DNA of 64,000 nucleotides from Mesaphorura yosii. Its lineage: Eukaryota > Arthropoda > Collembola > Poduromorpha > Tullbergiidae. The notes beneath the pieces are model-generated. The model saw nothing but the letters and a program-made list of their open reading frames with translations, was not told the DNA's origin and ran no database searches. The position numbers and the translations under genes are program-made. Positions 1 to 13,400 of the stretch are shown here, piece after piece (position 1 is the first letter of the stretch; every line of letters starts with the position of its first letter). The DNA lies in the NCBI GenBank assembly GCA_009869945.1, contig WIXG01000388.1, positions 1 through 64,000 of the forward strand. The letters run 5' to 3'.

Positions 1-1395
1 GCGATGGCTGAAGTGGCTGATTTCGGTCCAGGTGGCCAATAACACTTCTCCCTGTTGGGAGTTAACCAGGAACTAGGAACCGCAGCTACAGTATTCTCAG
101 TTGTAAATTCCACAACAGCGAAAGGCTTCGTCATTTTAATTGCAAATCAACAATACGAACTTTCGAATACGAAGAGATTTCGTCACAACGCAATTAGAAT
201 TGTTATACGCACTGAACAGAGCGAGAACTGCTACCGCTCGCGTTAAAAGAACTTGCGCCGTACTCAAACAAAGGAGCTTGGGGGTTTAGTAGTCAGCTTT
301 CTTGAATAATGCACCGACTTTGGGCCAATTCGAACCGTTGGAGCATGAAATCTCAATCATAGTTTTCAATTGGGCCATAACTCGCCATTCGTAGGCACCC
401 AATCGCGAGTTTTCTGCTGTTAAGCCGACAGTGGCCCAATAAGTGCAATTATTTTGTGCCCAACTAAGAACTTTCTGTATACATCCCAACTATGGCCCGA
501 AACAAAGTCAGGTCAGCTACCCGATTTGAGGTGCTCTGGAATCAGCCCAATAATTTACCAATAATTTTCGCCGACAGTGGACGCGTTCAGATTAGCTCCC
601 GCTTTGGCGACTTTATGCCGATTCTGTGCCGACAATGCCTGGTTATCTGGGTAGTAAGATGACTGAAACTGCAGCAGTTAATAATAACTCTATGCCTCAA
701 CCTTCCTTCGCTGGGGCCTTTTTCACGAGCACGTGCACAGGAATTACTTCGGTTCCATGCTCTTGCATAGTGCACAAGTTTTTAACAGAAACTGTATCCA
801 AACGTGAGCAAACCAATCTTTTGCGCTCTAAACCCTTTGTTTCCTGTGTTTGTGCTTGCCTGCATTCTCAAATATGTGCGTGTAAGGCACAGTGAAAGTC
901 AACGAACATTTCAGTTAGATTCGCATGCATACTGCATATACGAACTGCAACTGCGAGCCATAATATACAGCACGTACAAAATAACTACGCACAATGTACG
1001 GAAGTGAAGTGACTTTCTCATTTTGATTGATCCAGGAAGAAACTGAAGAAAAAAGGCCCAACGAAGAAAAAACTGAAGAAATACAGCTTAATACTACTTT
1101 CATGGAAAGTCGACAAACTCTGAGAAGACAGAAAAGTATTCAAATGCTGGGGCAGTATTGACTCTAAGTCAAATCCGAACTCGAATGACAAGGCAAACAC
1201 TTGTGCAAGCTGAGAATCTCACGTTGTCACTCAAATGAATTTGAATTGTCTGACTTTCGTACTTCCAACTTCGTACTTACATGAAATGGCAGGCAAATCC
1301 TGAGTGAGGAGAACAAAGAAGGTATCGAACGCAGGGAGCCAAGAAAAGCCGAAGTTGAAGTCTGAGTCTCGTCTGCGCCCCCTCAACAGTTAACA
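1..1395. other. upstream flank; no gene seen
   Basis: No open frame here has recognisable content. The first 650 bases hold several degenerate GGCCCAA/TTGGGCC and GCCGACA(G/A)TG words (listed separately). The promoter or 5'UTR of the dpr gene should lie here or further left if exon 1 is correct, but I could not pick out a convincing TATA or initiator-DPE pair. The pyrimidine-rich stretch ending CAACAG at 1389 may be a 5'UTR splice acceptor, in which case the transcription start would lie further upstream. Confidence 0.5.
312..640. repeat. possible decayed interspersed repeat with GGCCCAA/GCCGACA words
   Basis: Short related words recur every 30-60 bp on both strands: TTTGGGCCAATTCG near 316, ATTGGGCCATAA near 368, GCCGACAGTGGCCCAATAAG near 423, TGCCCAACTA near 457, ACTATGGCCCGAA near 489, GCCCAATAAT near 544, GCCGACAGTGG near 571 and GCCGACAATGCC near 628. 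Similar words (GGTCCAGGTGGCCAATAA) begin near 25. Such clusters of one short palindromic-type word are typical of old non-autonomous elements. No clear ends or target duplications are visible. Confidence 0.3.
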
Positions 1396-1486
1396 ATGGC
1401 TGCTGTCATCATAATCAAGAATAACTTTTTGGTACTAGCAACCTACATCGCAATTATTTCCGCGTTGGGACAATGGAAAACAACAG
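1396..1486 (+). CDS. dpr: dpr exon 1: start codon and signal peptide
   Basis: The frame starts MAAVIIIKNNFLVLATYIAI, continues with ISALG and ends QWKTT plus one base. A Lys/Asn-containing start, a hydrophobic core and small residues before a likely cleavage near residue 25 make a classic secretory signal. The start context is AACAATGG, with A at -3. An in-frame stop at 1363-1365 lies upstream with no ATG between, so this is the first methionine of its frame. The exon ends in phase 1, exactly what exon 2 needs, and the joint creates GAT (Asp31). The donor is CAG/GTTCGT, weaker than the other donors of the gene, and the frame closes at TGA 1492-1494, so splicing has to occur before that. A pyrimidine-rich stretch ending CAACAG at 1389 could be an acceptor for a 5'UTR exon. 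The link to the downstream exons is inferred from phase and content, not from a transcript. Confidence 0.68.
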
Positions 1487-4400
1487 GTTCGTGAAATCAA
1501 ATTAAAAATTCATATTTTAATTACGACCCAAGCTCAGACATTCGCGCCTCTCGTGTAACAGAAAGAATGTGCTAGACTAAACAGAAAGTATGATCGACCT
1601 TCTCGGTATTGTCGTTTCTCGACCTCCGACTTGTCCCAAGAAGGCGATCGCCCACCTGGTCGCATTACGCTGCAGAGATTCAATAAAGTGAAGCCAAGTC
1701 AGGAAGAAAAGGACAAAAATATTAATTAAGACTTACCTTCTGAAACCATTCCACCCGCAGGTTCAATCTCTTACGAAAAGTCGCAGCGCAGGCAAATGTA
1801 AATCCGCCAGGTGGTTGGTTCGTTGAGAATCTCCAGCCAAAGGGCCACAAGCAAAGATTAACCGGAGTCGGGAACGGGAATTTGATCTCTTTCTCTGCAC
1901 GCGCCACGCATCAACTTCCAATGAACTACTTTTATTACTCTGGAATTGTTGCTTCCCGTTTTCCCACTAACCCAGGTGTAAACTGAGCTTACAGCTAAGC
2001 ACATGGTGGCAGCTTTAATCTTTGTATTTCGCGAGATTTTCCGTGACTCGACAGGATTTGCCCGTTTTTGCCCCACAGAAAGGTGAAAATTGTGAAATGT
2101 TACTCCGAGAAGATTCTTTCCATGCCGTGGTTACGACGCACTTTGATTATGATGGGTGGCCACACAACTCAGGATTAAGTAACATTCAAAACCCAAAGAA
2201 CGTACTTTCGTACCACCATTGACCTTTGCGAAACCGCACCTATCATGTGGCTTTTGTTGATCTGAACGTGAACCCCAAATTGTCATGAAAAGTGCACAGG
2301 TTGGTGCTGCAATTTTTGAAAAATCAGTGACTTCATCGGTTGACTCGCTACATTAGGCAACTGCGATCCTTTGCAATTGTGACCCTTTGCAATTTTGAAT
2401 CATTCTGGGTTACATTTTCAGGATGCCGAACACTTTCGCATCTCTGACTGCCATTTCATGTTTTTCTTTCTTTGCGCTCATTCCACTTAACTTATTGCAA
2501 AAGATGAAGAGCGAAAAAGAAAGGCTTAAGGTACGGAAATCCCTTTTGACTTTCTCTTCTCCTCTATCCTTTTACTTATACTTTTCTCATCATCGTGCAA
2601 AGAATTTTGAAAAAGCCATGCCACGACGCGCATTGTGCCGTGCCGCCTGCCTGCCGTAGGACCAAATATTACGTTGGGACAGAATTTGGGTTTAGCTTGT
2701 CTTCGGGCAACGGAACGCGAACGGATTCAAAAGTATAATATTATTTTTTAGGATTTATTCGGAAACAGTTTCAGGAAGAAGAATGGAGAAGCCAGAAAGG
2801 GCCATCGCTGCCGTTGCCTTTTAGTGTTCCATTATACGGGTATTTGCGAATCTGGATTGGGTGCGTCGGTGTCTGTGACTTCCGAGCACATGTGCCCAGT
2901 CTGGTGAGATGAGTTGAGCTTTGAGTTCTCGCAAGAAAGTGAGAAAGTACGAAGAAAGTTTGAGCGAGTGTATCAAGAGCCTAGAAAAGGGCCTGAGCAC
3001 TGAGCAGCGTCTATTGGAATGGGTTTTATGTTCATTGATGTATACAATAATTTTAAGTTCACAAGAAAATTTTTCTTAAAAGAAACAGAGATGATGAAAC
3101 TCACAGTGCAAGTGGGAAGGCGCGTGGACGCATGCGAACGAGAGCAGCATGCCAGGAGAGCATCCCTTACAGTAAGTGGCAACGTGAAGCAGCTCACGGA
3201 TGCGCGAGTTAAGCCTTTTATTCTTAGGAATCGATCAAAAACCGCTTTTACTTTCACCAGGTTTGTAACGGGAGACATCGCATCTACATGAAGACAAACT
3301 GATGATACGCGTTTATCAATTCTTGCATGTAACAACAGCAAAATGCCGAAAGTATTGGATTTATTAATCTCATATGTACTTGATGCGTTTCTATGCTTTG
3401 AGCATATGACCTTAATTCCATCACACGATACGACAGGCAACCCCGCATTGAAAGCGGCTGAATGAGTACCGGAGGCTTGAAAGTCGGAATTGCGACGCGC
3501 TTTAACTAACCGTGAAATAAATTGAACCCAGACTCAAATTATAATGGATGCAGTAACCAAACACCGTGATAATATGATTTGATGATCCAAGAGTAATGCC
3601 TGGCTTGGAATCAGGAACCGTTGACAGGCTCATATGTAATCGCGGAATCGAGTTATTGAAGTTGAGTTGAATTTGATTCCTTATTTTCATATCGCTATCT
3701 GATTTCGTTGCGTGAATTGTTGGAATGAATGATCAGTTTGAATCCTATAATTTTGATTTGCCCTTCCAGGCCTATAAACTAACGCAATTTGAAGCAGATT
3801 TCAAACTTCTGTGTAGTCGAGCTTGGCATTAGTAACTAATCCTTTATTCATCGAGCCCAGGTCCAACAGGCCGATTGGGAAAAGGGATCATGGTTATTGG
3901 AAAAGAAAATACTGCCTTAAAATCCGGGTAGAATGTCGAAAGATTAAGGCAGAATGACAATGACGACCGCTGTCATAAACCGCCGGCCAGGACAACCTCA
4001 ATGAGGAAGCCCTTCCTTAAATCCTGAAACAAAGGTACTTTTGGATAATTCTTTCAACGGGGTCATCCAATTGCCTTAGGCCTTGAAATATTTTTATTTT
4101 ATGCAAATTCTTACGACTCGAGTGTAGGTCTGAAGCTAAGAACGAATAGAACAGTATAGGCGAATCCGGCTTACAAATCACGGCCGAGTGTTCATTTCCG
4201 TAGCAAGCGACCAGTTTCGACCGCCCAACGAATTGAGCGAGCTTGTTGGAAAAATCTGAAGACAAAAGGATGATCATACTTTAAGGCACTACCTTATCGT
4301 ATTGACTCGTGGAAGTGACCCAGTTTCGCAACACTCGGATTCCGAAATACAATGCTCGAATTTGAAAACGATTGTCGTTATTTCAAATAAAAGGAAAGAA

Positions 4401-7400
4401 TTTCACATCTCAATTCTCGGCATAATGAATCTAAATGAGCCCGAGAAAGGCTCGCGGTTCGAACTCGAAAATAAACGATACTCGCGAATTTCAGTGCAAG
4501 GGAATTCGAATTCAGGCGAGCGAAGCAGCCAGAGAAATACTCATAAATGAAGATTGGCGAGCGCTCCCAACTGTACAATTTACTGCCAAGCACTCAGCAC
4601 TCGCTGAGAGAAAGTGACGGTATATTTTCATGCAGTGCGTTTATGCGAGCGGGACCAGGAAATCAGGTTGTTGTTAGATTCCATACCAGCAGCATCAAAA
4701 ATGGAAGCGCGGAGAAAATACGCCGTGCTAGACCAAAGCATAGAAACGATTTGATATATTGATTCAAATTGAAGCTGAGAGCGCTTTCGCTCTCCGGCGT
4801 GTGGTAACTTACATTATTGCGAGGCTTTCTCCAACTATCAATCCTCACTACAGTAGCAGAACAACATCATCACATCACTTTTCCCAGTAGGGTAGGCATT
4901 GTTAAGTATTCCTCGTTTTTTTATTTACGAAATGATATTTTCTTCGCCTTCGTGTTCAAATATTGCGTACTGTGTATGCGTAGTCCTGATTGACCATATC
5001 AGCTAGTCAGGCTTAGAATTAAACTACGTGACGGAACAATAAGAATAACAAACCCCATGAGAGGTGGGTAGAACGATCTCTAAGAGAAATGAGTCGCCCG
5101 GAATTGTTGAAAAAAAGTCATTTCTGCTTCATGATGAGTCTAAATAGCAGCACTACCAGCACGAGAATTAGGTTTCTGGTGTGAAATTCCGTTATTCCGT
5201 TTTCTCACGCAAAAGTTGGTCCAATTATACTATGCGTGATGCCCTGGTGCGTGATGCGTGTGGAAACTCAACAATGGCCACGAAGTCTCACGATGATTGG
5301 GGCGAGCATTTGAGCATGCAGTGAGGAAACCAAAAACGAAAAGTTATTATTTAACTAGAGTGAGAAGCAAATGTAAAGTCATGAGGCGAGAAACGAGCTC
5401 CACAAGAACTTGGAATTGTAATAATAAATATCATCCCAGTGCGCGAGCTTCCGAAAGAAAGGAAGAACCAATTTATCTTGAACCAATCAGTACGGTAGTG
5501 GAGAAACGAAGAAAAAGATAATAAGCCATACGCACACATGGGTGGATACATTACACGGTGGGAACTGATCAGCCTCGCCTTCGTAGTGAACAATGGAAAA
5601 ATAAAAACGCACGTACGTTTGGTGTGCCGCGAAGATCCCTAGAAATTTTAGATTAAAATTCATAAAATCAATTTCATTGGCATGCTCAGACTGGTCTGAT
5701 TCGGGAAGTGTTCAAATTAGCTTTCACGTTCTCGTATCACGGAACTCTGAGACCACCCTAAAATAATAATTTCCTAAGAAGGCTTAAATTGTATAAGCTC
5801 CACGTTCGACGCACTGTGCAATGCATTATAAATGGTGCTGAAATATTATTTAGTCTATTGTGCCGACACAGCGCTAGTGCCATGTGTGTACATAGAAAAG
5901 GAATAATGAAGAAGTAGTGCGGTGAAAGCTGGCAAGGCTCAGGCTGGCAAGCAGGGAGTTGAGTGAAAGCAAGAATAAAATAAAGAAAAAGTCTCGCAAC
6001 TGAAAATGAGGAGCAATAAAAAAAATTCTAACACTTGTTTTAGTTCTCATCGTGCTATGCCATGGCTCTGCTGAGAACGTGCCCAACTAGAACTAGATTC
6101 GAAATATAGATGTGTGGAGAAGCACAGAATAAGATTTCCCGAATTCAGACAACGTATGGGTTTTATGTTGAGAGCTCTTGGTGGACAGAATGCAATTGGA
6201 AATACTTCTGCTGCTGGTCTGAATTTACGTGTATGCTGACTATAATACGCAAAACTCATTAGTAAATAAAAAAAAAAGATAAATTTTACTTTCCACAGCT
6301 GGTTATCACTATTACCAGATACGTTTATGGATTGTTTATTAGATTGGCAAAGTATTAATACTCTCCTACCGATTTCCCATGCCCGAGTACGAGTGCAAGC
6401 ACGGTTATGCCGTGGCGTGAATATTGGAATGGGAGTAAATAATAACCCAATTACCTCGATGGATCCGGCATGCATTGGAATTGCTGTTTTCAAATAAGAA
6501 GCTTTACAACAATTCATTTGTTAAATTAACGAATGCAAGTTCCACGTAGCAAGCAAGCTATCCATGCTTTCATGCTTTCTGCTATGGTTCATTGATCCGA
6601 AGATCGGAAGGGTTCAGCAAGTTCATCGTCGTGAGTGGGTGGACAACCGCTGAAAGCGTGAAAGGAGTGTCTTTCAGTTTGATGAAAATATTCGTACTTT
6701 GGGGTAATATTTTTGGTGTTTGTCACAGTAAACTAATTTAAGAAATTGTTCAACTTCTTCGTGGACCACTTTTTTGTATGCTGAAGTTTAGCAAGGCGAG
6801 AGCGGTCGGTCATAAGGGTGCGCAGAAACTTGGAGGCGTGAAGCCGAATCTTGTTTTGGAGGACCGGCATGAAGAAAGGAGTTCCAACGAGCAGCGGACT
6901 GATAAATGGCCGCGACTAAAATTGGACCAAGAGCAGGAACTGTGAACAAGACACGAAGCGATGACGATGCCCTGCAAGCAGAAGCAATGACTTTCTAATG
7001 AAAGTGTGTTTCAATTCAGGAACTGAAAGACGAAGTTAGTCGTATAGAAATAGGAAAGGAGAGCATCCGCGCGAAGAAAAGTGTGTTAGCAAAAGGAGAG
7101 AAATGAAAATTAATGGAAACTTGATTGAAAAATGTTCTTCACTTTCTCAGATGTATTTTGAAGTCAGTCGTTTCTCTACCTCGTTGCTTTATCAATTGCA
7201 GAGAGCAGATAAAGAAGGATGAAGCTAAGAGGCAGAAAAATGGACCGTGATAGAAAAAGATTCTGTGAAAAGATAGAATTTGGCTGCTCGGAGAATAGAA
7301 ACGCAGAGGAAGACACACAGTTTTGGATTTACTTCTTAAAACATCTAAGCGAGTACAGATTGAGATTGGAAAGAAAGAATCGTGCCGAACGCTGAACTGG

Positions 7401-10400
7401 GTTGAGTCTAAAGCCCCGTGCTTACTATCGCCGTCTTAACCCTTCTACGCCGGCTCAATCTTCCTCAATGATCCTTTTATGGCAGGATTTATAGAAACAC
7501 TATTGGCGCGCAATGAGAGGCGCCTGACTTTGAGTAATTTCGATTAATTCATTTTTCGAATTTAATTTATTTTACAGTGTCTTTGAAAACAGCTGTCTTT
7601 TGTAATCTGATCTTTGACTGAATACTCGTCCTCTTTCTGCTGCCGAAGTGACTGAACTCGTACCGTTTTTGAATCAGATTATAGAATTAGAATCAAATGG
7701 GAACCGATTTCTCTAATCACAAAGTTTGTGGTTTTTCCATCGTCCCGCGTTGTTGTGTTTAGCAAAGTCAAGTCAGGTCACAGTCGATTGCTCTACTCTG
7801 TCATGTCATTCAATTCCCAGCTTCACTACAAAAACTTGTTTGCGTATGTTCGCCTTTGATGCGGTATTTGGTTGGGCTACAATTACTAAATTACAGCATT
7901 ATGTAGTCCGCCACGTCTCACATCTGTGATTCTGTTAGGCGCCGTAATTCGATCAGACTGGCTTGGTCTTGGTCTATTCTGACTTTGACTCTTCCTACAA
8001 CATTTTTAGTGGTTTTGTTCACTTTCCTTTCCTTTCGATGCAACGCAAAGCAAAGCACGCGGTTGGTTGCCAGCTTCCTATTTCATCTTTCCTGTTCTTG
8101 TACTACTGTATTTTACGTCGAGTTGATGCTGTTGAGATTTTTCATAGCGAAGGCGAACGTACGCACGAGGTTTTGTTTTCGGTGTGCGGAACGTGACGCA
8201 GAGCGATTAATCCCTCGTGTCTAATTCCAGAAACAACTGAGCTATTCTGAGAGAGATCAGAATACCGGATTTGACTCTGCACTTCTTTTTCCAATTGAGC
8301 TCTAAAGAAGAAGAACAGAAGAAAACAACAAAAAGATGTTTCAGCATTCCATTTGGATATTATACGCAGCTTTCATTCGTTATTAGGATCACATTTGCAA
8401 TACAAAACAAGACGATTTTGGGACACCACATTCTGCGCTTTCCTCCACATTTGTTCAAGTATTTTAGCCAGCCATTGCATGCGCATGGACAGAACATAAA
8501 TTTGAACTCACAATGGACCATTCAGTGTTGCTCGCATCGTGTGCGGAATTTCTTTATACTAAAACGGGTTCATTAGCAAAAGAATGTGTTGTGTAATTGG
8601 TGCATGCAAGAAGAATTCGTTATTTTTTATCGGCTTAAGACTCCGGAGTCGGGGTTTTTTCTCGGGCGCGTTTCGCGTTGCCGTCATACTTTCGGCAGAT
8701 AATACCATAAAAGAGAGATTGTGATCAAATGAAAGCATGTCCTCCTTAGGCGTAACTGCGCATAAATTCTACAGAGACAAATTAAGGGAGCTGGGAAACC
8801 GAAAGAAGTAAATACTCAATTTGGGAATTGGCTTCATAAAATTAGGGCCGAGTGCGCTTTAAAAAGTTTCACATTTTGAATTAAGAAGAAAGGATTTAAA
8901 TCGAGCATGGACTGCGCAATCTCAGATTCAGTTCATATTCATTGCGTGGATTGAATTGGTAATGTAAAGTCATTTTGAAATTTATAAAATTCTCGTCGAG
9001 ATCCTCTCATTCTCATTTTAATTTCTTCTCATTAAGGCCTTCCACATTTTAATCTTCCGAGGCTTTCAAGGAGCAATACATCGTGTGCATAACTTGAAAC
9101 GATGTGAGGCTCGTATTTCTTGATTCAAAAGCCTACCTATCAGATTTGGCGAGCCAAGACGAAGTAAAGATTGACTGTAGCGGGTTCCTTGTAAATATAT
9201 ACTTTATGTACTTCACGTTTGCACATTCCCCTGAACCTCTTGAACCAGGGTGAGTTAACTACTGATTACTGAGAGAACTATCGCGTTGGATTATAGATTA
9301 GATTGCAATTCTTCTGTTTATGAGCGGGTCTATGCTCTATGAGTTTTAAGCATTTTGGCAATTCCCACTCCGTCTTTGCTCTGCTCGACTCGCCAGCGCC
9401 TGTATATTTTGCAACATTCATTTTTTATCGCGAGCATTTCTAGCATCATCCCGCGTATTTTGTAGTGTGTTTTCAAAGATTCTAAGAGCAAAAATTCGAG
9501 CAAGGAAGAGGAAGGAAGAGGAAGGGGACCCAAGCTGCTTGGCGTGGCGACGCGATCGATGCTGGTGAAAGTGCGTTAACGTATCCATTGCTGGCGTAGT
9601 GCGTAACCGAAAAATGAAAGAGAGCAAGGCAAAAATGAATAGAAATACTACTTCGCTGCCGGAGTGAGTGAATGGCTTGACTGACGAAATATTATATAGC
9701 ATGCGAAACTTGAATACCCATTTTACAACTACATTTACAGCGTTACATAATACCAGTACAGTAGCATCCAGGACAAGGGAGTAGTACGCAATCTGCATCT
9801 GCATACGTATACACACGGCGAGTATTTAGAATAGACGTTCAGCCCACACAGCTTCAGTAACCAGGCACCTTGGCATTCTGCAACTTTATCTTCCAAAAAA
9901 TGTAACTTGTAACTACTTGTACTTGTGCACGCACTTTACTGTTCAAATTGAAGCTGAGGCTGCTGAGGACACTGTGAAGAAAGTAAAAGTATTGCACTTG
10001 CTTGAATGTGCGGTCTCCAGGGACTCTCTTTTGATCATCATCTCATTTACAATCCAAGTTCCGACACTTGTGCCATGTTTCGAGCTGGCGTGACGCTTCG
10101 TTCCAGTTTCCAGTTTGTGATGCTGGGACGGCATTTCATGACAACGACCATATAGCATGTAGCGTGTCGGTCCATTATCAGAAGTGAGTGTTTTGTATTT
10201 ACGATTATCTTCAATGATGTGACAAAAATGTAATATGATGAGACATTGACATAAGAATTTTATGAAGCACTTTTACGGATTCATACTGCAATCATAAAAG
10301 GAAACTCATTTCGGAACGATGCTGCGTCGCACAAGAGCCGTGCAGCGCAGTGCTTAGGTTCATCTTCTAAAATGGAGAATGACCACTCTTTTATAGCTTC

Positions 10401-13400
10401 AATTGCACAGTTTGGCGCTGCTCAACTGCCCAATTCCGCTTGAGCTAGCCCACAGGGAATGTGAAACTGCAATTTTTCTAAGAAGTAATTCGCAAGGTAA
10501 GCGCAATGCGAACTTTGTCGTTTTGCTGTTTCGGATTTGGCTAAAATTGTGGCAATCCACTATCCCATCCACTCAAAACTGTAAGTTCGCAATACGCACC
10601 ACAATAATAATCGGATTGGAGAATGGGCCTTTAAATTCTTATGAAGTTTAGGCTAGGCTCAATATAAACGAATTTCTTAAATGTTATTAGAACATATGAC
10701 AATGTAATTTCCGGTTCAACGTCTGCTACCACATTCCCCAGTCTGGAAAGTCTGGGTTCGGCTTGCATGCTTCGGTTTTGATGTATCACATGGCATAAAT
10801 TCCCTCCTCCTCTACGCCGGGTCACAGCAGCAACATTCCATCGTCATCGTGCCATGCGTTACACCACTGACCTTATTCTTAAACAAAGCGAGAAGGGCAA
10901 CAAACCCAAATACAACACCCAGGTCTTTTTCTTGTTCTCGCTTGAATCAATATTTTCTACTCTACGCTTACTCCAGATATTTTAGATTAGGATTTATAAG
11001 CCCAAACCATAATATATGACGTACCGTTTTAGTTTCAGTGTAGCTCTTTTCTTTCCAGCTGCTTTTTCTTCCGGGAATTCCCTTTGTTGAGCGTAATTTC
11101 GTTCTGTTTCTTTTCTCTCCACGTCATCCCGACTTCAGAGGGTCGCATTCTTGACTTTCATTGTGCCGTGGTTTTCGGTCATGGAATTCCATTCAATTTA
11201 GGTTGCAATCTCTTTTCGGCGAAGTGAATAAAGATCATTATTCTGCATCTTGCAATTGCCCAATTGCTCACACTTTCTTGGCCAAGCCATACATTTTGAA
11301 AATGCAATAATCTCCCGCCGGATTGAACGCGGAGGCTTTTTGAAAGAAAGAGCGCTCGATATTTCATGGTGCTTCAAATCCGTGGCGATATTGCCACTTT
11401 GGCGCTTTTGCCTACATTCGCTGGGCTAGGAAACCAGGAGCTGATCTACTTCTGCTGTGCAATGTGATTTTTCTCATCTCAGAATGATTATTTTTATTTG
11501 ATATATACATTCGACTTGTCCAGACTCCCGGAGTCATTTCACAGAGAGTCGAGCATCGATGCACACTTCTGCTGCCTGTTTCCAATTTCACGTAATATTT
11601 CCTTTTTTCGCGTTTGACAATCTTTCCCGTAATATTTTATAACAACATTCTTTATTGGAATTGACGATAATCTCGGCATTAAATGTGACATTACTTTCGC
11701 AGTGATGCCTCCACCGATACCCGAACCGTAACACATGGTAGAAGCTTCAGGATGAGCAAGAAAGGGCCTGGCTCGAGTTTCTAGCGCAAAAAATGATGAT
11801 GACAAAAACTTTATGATCTTTTGAAGTATCTTATGAGGATTTTGTATGTATATCAGCCAAGGCCTCCGAGGAGGCCAAGTCGAGTTTGGCTTAACTGGAG
11901 AAAGTATCAGTTTTAAAGAATTGAGAATGAGATGGCAAGAGCAAGCGAATGGGCTAACTTGATTTACCGCCTGATATTCTTCTTTCCTGTTCCTTCTTTC
12001 CGGGGTTTCCTTTGTCTAAACTTGAAGAATCCCGAAAGTTCTCTCCTGTAGCAAGTTCAACACACTCTTATCATATTCAGGAATGTTCTTTTGTCCCAGT
12101 CCCATGAAATGCAGCGGCCAAGTTATACTGACCAACATATCCTGCCTCATGATCTTTGTTAAAATAGTAACCTATTAAAGCGGTTCCGATGCATTAGATA
12201 CGAATGGCTGGGCAGGCAGTGTGTAAAGAAAGAGAGTGACACACAATAAAGATCACATAGCCAGAAAGGTAATGGTAAACTTTACAAGGACGCAGACGAA
12301 ACTTTTTCTAAGAGTAGCAATTAGTTAAACTTAAAGACGCAATCAGGACTCCCACACACAGTCAAGAACTTCAAGACAAAGGAACGCCAGAGTTACATGA
12401 GTTGTGCACATCAGCAGGGAAGGCAAAGGAACTTTGGTTCACAAATTTATCAGTAATGCGTTTTCCCTTCGGTTGCCTCGCCTTAGATTATTTTTGTATT
12501 CTCGGCACTTTCCTTGCCAAAAATAATGCCAGGACCAGGATACACAGCCTAGCGTAGTCCGTAGCATAGTTGCAAGGTTCGTTAAGTGTGAAAAGTTGGA
12601 GAAAGCGAGCAAGGAAGTCTGACAGTAAATATTACATTATTGTTTCTCTCCTCTGACAATTATTATCGGTATTGTTCTACTTCGTGTTCTGCCAGGGCCG
12701 TGTTTTGTATCACTGCTGAGGTGAACAAAGGAATCGGAATGACAATGGAACAGATTAACGGGAAGAGAATGGAGGCAGTGATTCATGATGCTAATCTTGT
12801 CGTAATTATAGTGATTTTGATTCAAATCAAGCTTAGCTTGTCTGCGACAATTGCAACGTGTGGGTGTTTACGAAGTATCAGTTTGTATGGAGTTTTGCAG
12901 TTACAATTGTTATTGTATGACTTGCCTTGTACACTATTCATTTGCGGGTGGAAATTAATTAGTCAGGGAGCATTAGATTTTGTACTTTGTACTAGCCAAT
13001 GGCTTCCAGTGATGTCAGGGATGGCACGGAACGAGGGAACTCTGAACTGACTGAGATACAGTTCATTTTAATTAATTAAAGCAGTATGAATGAAAGTTAG
13101 GCCGAAATGTGAGCGGCAGGGCAAAAATACCGCAAAACTCGTTAAAACTTTTCATTTTGTATTAAGTGAGGATTATATAACATGCAACAGTGTACAAAGC
13201 ACGGGGCATACGGGTCACTGTAGAGCAACTTGATTCCGAGGGTTTCTGATTTGACTTTCTAAACAAGGCTTTCATGTGCGCATGGAGCTGAATAACATCA
13301 AGTTGTCCATTTGACGTGCCGAATCTGAAAGCTGGCGGGGAATGACTGGCTGAAATTTGTGTTGAGGTTTGAGCAGAGTCAGAAATATCTTTGTTCATCT

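Noticed and set aside
1722-1907. Minus-strand frame ending at a perfect donor-like AAG/GTAAGT near 1733
   Set aside because: There is no matching minus-strand acceptor or partner exon and no protein family resemblance. A single donor-like site is common by chance.
2423-2530. A second signal-peptide-like small exon (MPNTFASLTAISCFSFFALI) between TTTTCAG and AAG/GTACGG
   Set aside because: It ends in phase 0 and cannot join the phase-1 acceptor of exon 2. The only phase-0 acceptors would skip half of an Ig domain. It is probably chance.
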